A stretch of 47,259 nucleotides of DNA from Vicinamibacteraceae bacterium (lineage in GTDB: Bacteria; Planctomycetota; Phycisphaerae; Phycisphaerales; UBA5793). The notes under the pieces are model-generated. The model saw only the letters and a list, made by a program, of their open reading frames with translations. It was not told the origin of the DNA and ran no database searches. Below are positions 23,468-30,609 of this stretch, piece after piece. Numbering within the stretch: the stretch's first letter is position 1; every line of letters starts with the position of its first letter. Location of the stretch: assembly GCA_011525805.1 (NCBI GenBank), contig WYBR01000037.1, forward strand, positions 1-47,259, read 5' to 3'. The position numbers were made by a program, and so were the translations under genes.

Positions 23468-24895
23468 TCAATGCGCGTTCGGGTGCCGGAAGCCGCGCAG
23501 GAGGGTGAGGAAGAGGATGCGCAAATCAAAGAGGAGGGACCAGTTGCGGATGTAATAGAGGTCGTACTGGAGGCGCTTGCGCAGGCTGGTGTCGCCGCGC
23601 AGGCCGTTGACCTGGGCCCAGCCGGTCATCCCCGCCTTGACGTTCTGGCGGAGCATGTAGCCGCGCCAATCCTCGCGGAAGTGCTCGAGGAGATCGAGGC
23701 GCTCAGGGCGCGGGCCGACGAGGGACATGTCGCCTCGCAGAACGTTGAAGAGTTGCGGCAGTTCGTCGAGGCTGAAGCGGCGCAGCCACTGGCCGATGCG
23801 GGTGATGCGTGGATCGTCGCGCCGAGTCCAGACTTCGACGCCGCGGCCGTTGGGCTCTTCGGCGACGGCCTGGGCGACCATGGTGCGGAACTTGTAGATG
23901 TCAAAGGTCCGCCCGCCCATGCTCACGCGCTTCTGGCGGAAGAGGGCCGGCCCGCCGTCTTCGATCCGGATGAGCGCGGCGATGAGGAGCATCACGGGGC
24001 CGAAGAGAAGCAGCGCCGCTGCACCGACCGCGAGATCGACGCCGCGCTTCACGATCGCCCCGTAGCCGCTCAGCGGCGACTGGCGCACGCTCAGCACCGG
24101 CATGCCCTCGAGTTCGGAGATGGCGAGGTTGACGGGCAGGTAGCGCGGGCTGACGTCCGGGATGATCCGCACCTCGACCGGACAGCGCGACAGTTGCATG
24201 AGCACTCCCGGCAGCAGGTAGGAGCGCGACTGGGGCAGCGCGATGATGACGCCATCCACCGGATGCTGCTGCATGACGCGCTCGATTTCGTCCAGCCCGC
24301 CGCGCACCGAGAGGTCGAGGCAGCGCCGCCGCCGCGTCGTGTCGTGGTGGCTGATGAAGTAAGCGCAGTTGATGCCCGTCCAACTGTTGCGCCGGAACGT
24401 GTGGCAGGCGATCTGGCCGAGGCGGCCGGTCCCGATGATCGCCATGTGCCGACGGTTCCACCCGTGCTCGCGGATCGTGCGCAGGAAAAGGCGAAAGGCG
24501 TAGCGATGGGCGATGAGGCAGGCGGCGAGGGAGAACGGCAGAACCACGACCTCGACGGTGGCGCTGCGGCCGTCGGCGTAGGTCGGAAGGACGAGTTGCC
24601 AGGCGAGGAACGTCAGCCCCCAGCCGACGATCACCGCCTTGCCGATGTCGAGCAGTTCGCTGTCGAAACTGCGGTCGCGCCTCGGACGATACAGGCCGAA
24701 GACCGCCATGCAGGCGATCATGATCGGCAGGCCCAGCGCGATCGCCGTCCACGCCTCGGGCGAGAAGACCGCGACCTCGCCTCCCTCGACCGCACGCCGC
24801 GCCGCGTAGTGCGCCAGCGCGAACGCCGCCGCCAGCACGACCGTGTCGATGCCGATGAGCAGACTGACGAAGACCCGGTGTCGTTCCTTGAGCAT
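23468..24895 (-). CDS. Undecaprenyl-phosphate sugar phosphotransferase (WcaJ family)
   Basis: 475 residues. These integral membrane enzymes transfer a sugar-1-phosphate, usually glucose or galactose, from a nucleotide sugar to undecaprenyl phosphate to start an exopolysaccharide repeat. The start at 24895 follows GGAG by six bases; 15 further upstream residues are discounted. The N-terminal half has about four membrane helices and a nucleotide-binding-like region (MAIIGTGRLGQIACHTF). The C-terminal catalytic domain begins at KRGVDLAVGAAALLLFGPVM and contains FDIYKFRTM, SLDELPQLFNVLRGDMSLVGPRP and GMTGWAQVNGLRG, all hallmark blocks. It may share a surface-polysaccharide pathway with the sugar dehydrogenase at 14210, though the genes are not adjacent. 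The sugar is unknown. Confidence 0.93.
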   Translation of the reverse strand: MLKERHRVFVSLLIGIDTVVLAAAFALAHYAARRAVEGGEVAVFSPEAWTAIALGLPIMIACMAVFGLYRPRRDRSFDSELLDIGKAVIVGWGLTFLAWQLVLPTYADGRSATVEVVVLPFSLAACLIAHRYAFRLFLRTIREHGWNRRHMAIIGTGRLGQIACHTFRRNSWTGINCAYFISHHDTTRRRRCLDLSVRGGLDEIERVMQQHPVDGVIIALPQSRSYLLPGVLMQLSRCPVEVRIIPDVSPRYLPVNLAISELEGMPVLSVRQSPLSGYGAIVKRGVDLAVGAAALLLFGPVMLLIAALIRIEDGGPALFRQKRVSMGGRTFDIYKFRTMVAQAVAEEPNGRGVEVWTRRDDPRITRIGQWLRRFSLDELPQLFNVLRGDMSLVGPRPERLDLLEHFREDWRGYMLRQNVKAGMTGWAQVNGLRGDTSLRKRLQYDLYYIRNWSLLFDLRILFLTLLRGFRHPNAH

Positions 24896-25319
24896 GAACG
24901 TCTCCACCCCACATCGACGCATCGCACGCCCGACGACCAATCATTGCACCTTGCCGGCGCGGCGTGCAGTCATCACACGGGGCTTGCTCCAATCCGTTCG
25001 CTCCACCAGCGGCCGATCGCGGCGCTCCCCCTGCCAATGTCGGTCAGGAGACTCGGCCGGCGGGTCGATCGAGTGCGCATCTCGACGGACCCTCTCGCGG
25101 GCAACTGCGGCTGCCCGCATCCGCAGCAGCATAGCATCACTCAGAGACGTGCTCAACACGAACACACACCGGACGATCGGGCCGGCGTCGATCCGTGTTC
25201 CGACCGCTGAGGCCGTCCGCCATTGGAGTCGCACTGCCGATCAGCGGGAGTTTCAGCGGGTAGATGGTGCGGCCCGCGAAGTTGCGAATTCAGTGCGTTC
25301 CGGGAGAAGGAGAGAAGAG
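24896..25319. other. Divergent intergenic region
   Basis: About 425 bases between the starts of the WcaJ-type gene (minus) and the module protein (plus), so it should hold both promoters. I see ribosome binding sites at each edge but no convincing -35/-10 pair, hairpin or RNA. The open frame running through it on the plus strand is an extension of the module protein frame without coding character. Confidence 0.5.
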
Positions 25320-26411
25320 ATGAAATCGAATCGACTGCGGATCGGCCGCCCGGCCCTCCGCGCCGCCACCGCCGCGATGCTGGCGCTGTCCCTGGCTCCT
25401 CGGGTGGAGGCCCAACTTTTCGTCGGGCTGGAGTCCTCCAGCCCCGTCACTAAGTCCAGCGACCTCGCCGGATTTCCGAACATCACGTGGACGAACCGCT
25501 TCGCCTTCGACGTGAGCGGCGCCGCCGCGTCGCCCGACGGGACGCTCTACCTGTGCAACGGCGCCTTCACGACGCGCCTCTACACCTCGACGCTCATCGG
25601 CCCGCCCGCGCTGCGCTCCACCCTCACCGTGGACATCCATGCGCTCGCGTACGGCCGCGGGAAACTCTACGGCTACTCGAACTTCGCCGCGACCAAGGGC
25701 ATCTACGAGATCGACGTCAACACGGGCGTCTGCACGCTCGTGCTCGACGTTCACACCGGCACGGACTTCCGCTACTTCGCCCTCGACTACAACCCGGCCG
25801 ATGATCTCTTCTACGGCTACACGGAGTACGGCGTGAGCGGCCTGTACGCGATCAACATCGACACGGGGACGCAGACGCGAATCGCCGGGCCGATTCCCGC
25901 GTCCAACACCCAGGGCCGCGCGCTCGCCGTCGGCCGCAACACGGTCTACCTCACCGCGACGCGCGGGGCGGACGGCGTCCCGCACTACGCCTACGACATC
26001 TCGCAGGGGTCCAACGGCCAATGGGTCGCCTTCACGCAATCCTACACCGACTCAAACGCGACGGGCGGCGCGGCCTACATCACCCAGCCCGGCCCGGACA
26101 TCACCCTCGGCCTCTTCGGCGAGTGTCCGGGCCGCCTCGAAGCGCGCATCAACGGCGCCACGCGCAGCGGCCGTGTGGCGCTCATCTACGCGCGCGGCAC
26201 GGGCGGCGTCATCATCCCCGGCGGCCCGTGCGCCGGCACGCGCCTCGGCCTCAACAACACCGCCACGCTCGCGGCGCTTCTCGATGCCGACGGAAACGGA
26301 AACGCCGCGCTGGCGCGGAGCGTCGGCCCGGGATTGTGCAGCGGCCGCATCATCCTCCAGGCGCTCGACCTGGCCTCCTGCACGCCGTCAAACGTGGCGG
26401 CGACGCCCTGA
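25320..26411 (+). CDS. Exported propeller-like protein with C-terminal four-cysteine module
   Basis: 363 residues. The ATG at 25320 follows AAGGAG (25307-25312) by seven bases and opens a signal peptide ending LAPRVEA-QLF. The body (about residues 32-265) has repeated beta-type blocks such as ALAYGRGKLYGYSNF, YFALDYNPADDLFYGY and RALAVGRNTVYLTA, consistent with a beta-propeller without a recognisable named repeat. The final ~95 residues are the shared module: CPGRLEARINGATRSGRVA, IPGGPC, LCSGRIILQALDLASC and SNV. All four conserved cysteines are present. It is likely periplasmic, outer-membrane or extracellular. Function unknown. Confidence 0.83.
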   Translation: MKSNRLRIGRPALRAATAAMLALSLAPRVEAQLFVGLESSSPVTKSSDLAGFPNITWTNRFAFDVSGAAASPDGTLYLCNGAFTTRLYTSTLIGPPALRSTLTVDIHALAYGRGKLYGYSNFAATKGIYEIDVNTGVCTLVLDVHTGTDFRYFALDYNPADDLFYGYTEYGVSGLYAINIDTGTQTRIAGPIPASNTQGRALAVGRNTVYLTATRGADGVPHYAYDISQGSNGQWVAFTQSYTDSNATGGAAYITQPGPDITLGLFGECPGRLEARINGATRSGRVALIYARGTGGVIIPGGPCAGTRLGLNNTATLAALLDADGNGNAALARSVGPGLCSGRIILQALDLASCTPSNVAATP

Positions 26412-26474
26412 GATCCGGCCGCGCCCCCGCGCTCGGCCGCAGGCGCGGGACGCCCGAAGCGGCGGCGCGCTCCC

Positions 26475-26480
26475 TACCAT
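26475..26480 (+). promoter_or_regulatory. Candidate -10 box of the zinc-ribbon gene
   Basis: TACCAT lies six bases before the ATG at 26487, with no Shine-Dalgarno in between. One of the leaderless-type set; no -35 match identified. Confidence 0.35.
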
Positions 26481-26486
26481 GCCTCG

Positions 26487-27050
26487 ATGAGCGAGCGCCC
26501 GGCGACATCGTTGACGAGCGATGCGAGGCAGGCGTGCCCGCACTGCGGCCTCGGCGTGCCGGCGGGGGCGACCTATTGCCCGCACTGCACGCGCCGCGTC
26601 CTCGCCTTCACGCTCTGCTCGGAGTGCCGCGAGCCGGTCTCAATCGACGCGAAGTACTGTCCCTGGTGCTGTCAGCGGTTGCGGCGGATGCGGGCGGACA
26701 CGGCCGCCCAGACGATCGACGCCAACATCGAGATCAGGGCCTCGCGCCTCGGGGCGTTGCTCACCGCCGGCAGTTTCACCGCCCTCTTCCATCCGCCGGC
26801 GATTCACGCCGCGGGCGACCGCGTGCGCGTCACGAGTTGGTCGCTGCTCGGCCTGCGCATCCATGATCAGGAGATTCGCGTCGAGCGAATCGCCTCGGTG
26901 CGCACGACCAGGGGCGTCTTCTGGGATGCGCTGGTGATCGAAACCTTCGGCGGGGCGACCGGCGACATCGCTCAGCGCGGCTTGCGCAAGCGCGACGCCC
27001 AGCGCATGGCGTCGATCATCCGCGCCGCCGTCCACCCGCCGGAGGCGTAA
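26487..27050 (+). CDS. Double zinc-ribbon protein with PH-like C-terminal domain
   Basis: 187 residues. Two CxxC pairs at 17-20 and 31-34 (CPHC, CPHC), and two more at 44-47 and 58-61 (CSEC, CPWC), make a double zinc ribbon. After a helical linker, residues about 80-180 form a beta-rich region (GALLTAGSFTALF, VRVTSWSLLGLRI, ALVIETF) ending in a helix, which resembles bacterial PH-like domains. No membrane segment is visible. Such proteins are small adaptors of unknown role. The start is set by family-like length and the TACCAT box upstream. Confidence 0.8.
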   Translation: MSERPATSLTSDARQACPHCGLGVPAGATYCPHCTRRVLAFTLCSECREPVSIDAKYCPWCCQRLRRMRADTAAQTIDANIEIRASRLGALLTAGSFTALFHPPAIHAAGDRVRVTSWSLLGLRIHDQEIRVERIASVRTTRGVFWDALVIETFGGATGDIAQRGLRKRDAQRMASIIRAAVHPPEA

Positions 27051-27089
27051 GCGGCGGCGGACGGTGCGGGGCGGGACGGCGGAGCCGGC

Positions 27090-28727
27090 TCACGGCCGCA
27101 CGAGTTGCCCGCTCGCCTGAAGCAGGATGTGGCGGGCCAGTTGATTCACGTTGTAGCCGCCCGGCAGGCGGACGAACGCCTTGCCGTACCGCTCGCACAT
27201 CGACTTCACGCTCTCGAACGAGTGGCTGGACCAGCGGATGGCGAGCACGACGATGTGCGTGTCGGCGCGGGCGATGTCCGGCTCGAAGGAACTGACGGTC
27301 TGATGCGGCCGCGAGGAGATCCAGCGCACGCTCGCCAGTTCGAGGCCGCGTTCGATGGCGGCCCGCGCCTGCGGCCGCTCCAGACCACCGATGATGACCA
27401 TCCCCTGCCCGCGGAGAAGTTCCGCGGCGCGGCGGACGTCGGCGGATGGCTCGCGCGGGGCCGGCGCCTCGCGCCGCTCCGCATCGCGCCACTCGCGGTA
27501 GCGCTCCACCTCGTCGATCGCCAGGCCGGCGCCGTCCCCGACCTCCACGCCCTCCGGGATCGCGTCTATGTGGGGAAGGAGCGCCTCGCGCAACTCGACG
27601 GCCGAGGGAGGCAGGCCCGAGCGCACCAGGCCGTCGACCGCCGCGAGCGCCTTCACCCAGTCGTCCGGGTCGGGGCCTCCGTTGCCGCTCGCCGCGGCGG
27701 TGCTGATCCGGCCGAAGTGGTATCGCGCTTTGTTGAAGAGCGCGCGGCGGTGCCGCTCGCTCGTCCGCCGCTCGCCGACCTCCCGCCGCAGCGCGTCGAT
27801 GCGCCGCGCCAGATCGCGCCACTGCGTCGGGTCCGCCGGATCGGCCAGGCGCATGTGCCGATCAACGTACACCCCTTCCGCCGACGTGAACTCCTTGAGC
27901 CAGAGAAACGCCTCGAACTGGTCCTGGTCCGCGCGCCGCGTCATCCCGATCTCCTCGAGCATCACGCGCAGCGCGGACTGCGCTTCGGCGAGAAGGCGCA
28001 CGGCGTCTTCGAGCGGGATCGACGCGTCGCCTTCGTCCTCGGCGATGTAGCGGCGGAGATCATCGACGAGTTGCACCGCCTCGGCGAGATTGAGGTGGCA
28101 GCCCCCGACCTGTTCGAGCAGATCGTCGTCGGGAACGCCCGGGCCATAAGGATCGAGCATCCAGAGGTAGCAGTTGGGCAGCGCCTTGGCGGCGGAGATG
28201 AGTTCGCGGTCCGTCGGCGCGACGTCGGTGTCGAAGTCCAGGCCCGCGCCGATGCGGCGCCGGCGCTCGCCCGCCCAGCGCGCTGCCTGCTCCTTCAGGC
28301 GCGCCCGACGGACGATCAGCGGCAGATCGGGGGCCGGTCGCGAATAGGGCGAGAATGTCTCACTCTCGCTCGGCCGCGCCGCGGACGCCGTCGGCGGTCG
28401 AGCCACGGGGCGCTCCTCGACAGCCCCCTGACCCGGCGACCCGGGCGCGCCAGGCGGCGCGGGGGCGACGCGCACGACGGCGGAGGAGTCTCCCACACTG
28501 AGCGTGACCGGTTCAAGAGGGGCCGCCGGCCGCGCCGGCGCGGCCGGCCCAGCCGCCTTCTCGTCGCCCGTCCGCTCCGCCGGAGCGATCGCCTCAGCCG
28601 CCGCCTCGAGCAGCCACCGGGCCAGGCGGCCCACCGCCTCGCGCACCTGGTCGTCTTCACGGCAGCGCTGCGCCAGACCCTTGCCGATCGCCCCGATCAC
28701 GCAACGTACATCGTCCTCGACGCCCAT
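27090..28727 (-). CDS. DUF2325 domain protein
   Basis: 545 residues from the ATG at 28727, chosen because TATCGT lies six bases upstream and the sequence before it is low-complexity and antisense to the adenosyltransferase gene. Residues 1-60 are helical, 60-150 are Pro/Ala-rich and probably disordered, and 160-410 are mostly helical with repeated acidic patches (EDEGDASIPLEDAV). The last ~105 residues match DUF2325: GMVIIGGLERPQARAAIERG, then IARADTHIVVLAIRWSSHS and KSMCERYGKAFVRLPGGYN. This domain has a Rossmann-like look; in other bacteria it is found alone or at the C-terminus of larger proteins, function unknown. Divergent from the adenosyltransferase. Confidence 0.78.
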   Translation of the reverse strand: MGVEDDVRCVIGAIGKGLAQRCREDDQVREAVGRLARWLLEAAAEAIAPAERTGDEKAAGPAAPARPAAPLEPVTLSVGDSSAVVRVAPAPPGAPGSPGQGAVEERPVARPPTASAARPSESETFSPYSRPAPDLPLIVRRARLKEQAARWAGERRRRIGAGLDFDTDVAPTDRELISAAKALPNCYLWMLDPYGPGVPDDDLLEQVGGCHLNLAEAVQLVDDLRRYIAEDEGDASIPLEDAVRLLAEAQSALRVMLEEIGMTRRADQDQFEAFLWLKEFTSAEGVYVDRHMRLADPADPTQWRDLARRIDALRREVGERRTSERHRRALFNKARYHFGRISTAAASGNGGPDPDDWVKALAAVDGLVRSGLPPSAVELREALLPHIDAIPEGVEVGDGAGLAIDEVERYREWRDAERREAPAPREPSADVRRAAELLRGQGMVIIGGLERPQARAAIERGLELASVRWISSRPHQTVSSFEPDIARADTHIVVLAIRWSSHSFESVKSMCERYGKAFVRLPGGYNVNQLARHILLQASGQLVRP

Positions 28728-28733
28728 GTGAGA

Positions 28734-28739
28734 ACGATA
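28734..28739 (-). promoter_or_regulatory. Candidate -10 box of the DUF2325 gene
   Basis: On the minus strand TATCGT ends six bases before the ATG at 28727; no ribosome binding site is present. It supports this start over longer versions of the frame. Confidence 0.4.
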
Positions 28740-28885
28740 CTCCGCAAGTCGCGGTGCGGCCTCAACAAATGACCTGCGCCGCGGTTCGCAGCGCCGCCGA
28801 ACCCGCTGATTCAGGCGACCGCGGCGATGACCGCCCCTGCGCCGGCCCTTCCCACGCGGCCAACCGGCGCCCGCCCGCGACGATC

Positions 28886-28891
28886 TATGAT
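28886..28891 (+). promoter_or_regulatory. Candidate -10 box of the cobalamin adenosyltransferase gene
   Basis: TATGAT, five of six matches to the -10 consensus, lies seven bases before the ATG at 28899. There is no Shine-Dalgarno sequence, consistent with a leaderless message. Confidence 0.45.
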
Positions 28892-28898
28892 CCCCTGC

Positions 28899-29486
28899 AT
28901 GAAGTTGTACACCCGAACAGGCGACGACGGAACCACGGGCCTGCACGGCGGCGCTCGCGTGCCCAAGACCGACCCGCGCGTCGAGGCCTTCGGGCAATGC
29001 GATGAACTCAACGCGGCGCTCGGCGTGGCGCGATGCGCCGCCGACGCGACGCGCGATGCGCTCATCGTCGAATGCCTCGACGAGTTGCAGCACCTGCTCT
29101 TTGAAATCGGGGCCGACCTGGCCACGCCCACTCAGAGCGCCGCTCGCCGGAAAGTCAGCCCCGTCACCGAGACCGACGTCGCGAAATTGGAGCGATGGAT
29201 CGACGCGGCCGTCGAGCGCGTCGAGGCGCAGAAATCGTTCATCCTGCCGGGGGGGACGGAACTGGCGGCGCGGCTGCACGTGGCGCGGACGATCTGTCGC
29301 CGCGCGGAGCGGCGCGTGATCGCCCTGAGCGAGGCGCCAGTCTCAGACCCCGCGCCTCAGGTTCCAAGCCCCAACGTCGTTTATCTCAACCGGGCCGGCG
29401 ACCTGCTCTTTGCCCTGGCGCGACTGGCGAACCACAACGCGGGTGCGGCGGATGTACCGTGGACGCCGCGCGGGCAGGCGCGGTAG
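28899..29486 (+). CDS. Cob(I)alamin adenosyltransferase, PduO type
   Basis: 195 residues. It transfers the 5'-deoxyadenosyl group of ATP to cob(I)alamin, making coenzyme B12 for radical mutases. The start MKLYTRTGDDGTTGLHGGARV is the family signature that forms the ATP site. Later blocks are VEAFGQCDELNAALGVA, FILPGGTELAARLHVARTICRRAERR (ATP and cobalamin contacts) and YLNRAGDLLFALARLAN near the end. The ATG at 28899 gives the exact family N-terminus; longer starts add unconserved residues. No other B12 gene is nearby. It converges on the TPR gene with a 23-base gap. Confidence 0.94.
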   Translation: MKLYTRTGDDGTTGLHGGARVPKTDPRVEAFGQCDELNAALGVARCAADATRDALIVECLDELQHLLFEIGADLATPTQSAARRKVSPVTETDVAKLERWIDAAVERVEAQKSFILPGGTELAARLHVARTICRRAERRVIALSEAPVSDPAPQVPSPNVVYLNRAGDLLFALARLANHNAGAADVPWTPRGQAR

Positions 29487-29509
29487 CAACCGCGGGCTTG
29501 CGCCTGCGG

Positions 29510-30412
29510 CTATCGGCGCGTGTCGGCGCCTCCGAGTTGCGCCAGGCGCGCGAGGCGCTGCGGCTCGCGCTCGGCGAGCCAGGGATCGGGCGCCAGCGCT
29601 GCGTGGGCGCGAGCGAACCAAGTCGCCGCCTCGCCGCTGCGCCCCAACGCCAGGAGGCACTCGCCGAGTTCTTCGCAAACGTATCCGTCCGTCGACCCCG
29701 CCGCCTCATGTACGGCGCGGAGTTCGCGCTGGATGGCGAATGCTTCGTCGAGTCGGCCCAGCGAGCGAAGACAGCGGGCGACGCACCAGCGGGCCACGAG
29801 GACTTCATCCGCGGCGCCCTGTTCGACGCGCGCCGCCATCGCCGCCTCGAAGTGCGACAGCGCCTCGCCATAGCGATTGAGGGCATGAAGCGACCAGCCG
29901 AGGTTGTTGTGCAGCGAGCCGCCCCACTGCCGCGCCCGCGGACAGGCGGACCTCTCGGCCATGGCCAGCGCCTTGATATTCCATTCCATTGCTTCCTCGC
30001 CCGCGCAGACGATGGCGATCATGTGCGCGGCGTCGACGGCGAGATCATCCTCGCCAATGCTCGATGCGAGATCGCACGCCCGCTCGAAGAACGGCCGCGC
30101 CTCATCGGAGCGGCGCGACGAATTGAGCACGCGGCCTCGCTCGAGCAGCACGCGCACGCGAACGTGATCGGGCCGTTCCCCGGCGCGTTCGATGTCATTG
30201 AGCAGTTGATCCGCCTCGTTAAAGCGGCGCTGGAGTCCGAGGGCGCGGGCGATCTGCGTGCGACACTCGGCGGCCTCATCGCGCTGCCCCGCCGCTTCGA
30301 GTCGCTCGCACTCTTCACGGAATCGCTGCTCGCTGGCGGCCGGATCGGCGAAATCCCACAGCGGACGCCAGTCGCGCGATCGGGGGGTGTTGACGCGGGC
30401 AGCGCTTTCCAT
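29510..30412 (-). CDS. Tetratricopeptide-repeat protein
   Basis: 300 residues. The ATG at 30412 follows GAGGGAA; the open frame upstream runs through an inverted repeat and is not coding. Residues about 30-270 consist of antiparallel helical pairs with TPR spacing, for example CRTQIARALGLQRRFNEADQ, GGSLHNNLGWSLHALNRYGE followed by ALSHFEAAM, and CEELGECLLALGRSGEAAT. No signal peptide or membrane segment, so it is probably a cytosolic scaffold. It lies downstream of the VWA gene on the same strand, but a 197-base gap with a long inverted repeat probably separates their transcripts. Partner unknown. Confidence 0.8.
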   Translation of the reverse strand: MESAARVNTPRSRDWRPLWDFADPAASEQRFREECERLEAAGQRDEAAECRTQIARALGLQRRFNEADQLLNDIERAGERPDHVRVRVLLERGRVLNSSRRSDEARPFFERACDLASSIGEDDLAVDAAHMIAIVCAGEEAMEWNIKALAMAERSACPRARQWGGSLHNNLGWSLHALNRYGEALSHFEAAMAARVEQGAADEVLVARWCVARCLRSLGRLDEAFAIQRELRAVHEAAGSTDGYVCEELGECLLALGRSGEAATWFARAHAALAPDPWLAEREPQRLARLAQLGGADTRR

Positions 30413-30451
30413 CGTCGGTTCCCTCGAACGCGGTGCAGTTCGATGTCCAAG

Positions 30452-30584
30452 GTTAGCCGCGACGCGGAGGCTTTGCGGAGCGGAGCGCTTCGGACTGCAA
30501 GGGCGTGTCCAAGGCCATCGCGGTCGTACATCGCGCCGCAGGCGAAGCGCTCCCCTGCGCAGAGCCTCCGGGTCGCGGCTAAAC
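30452..30584. repeat. Long inverted repeat (about 41-bp arms)
   Basis: Left arm 30452-30492 and right arm 30543-30584 are near-perfect reverse complements with a few mismatches and one extra base. Both contain AGCCGCGAC, GGAGGCT and GGAGCGCTTCG. About 50 bases separate them. It fills most of the space between the VWA gene stop (30610) and the TPR gene start (30412). It may be a small non-autonomous mobile element or repeat, and would also act as a strong hairpin in RNA. Confidence 0.8.
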
Positions 30585-30609
30585 GGCAAGGCGATGTGGG
30601 GCGCGGCGC

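Noticed and set aside
30452-30584. Insertion sequence
   Set aside because: Only 133 bases with no transposase and no visible target duplication; at most a miniature element.
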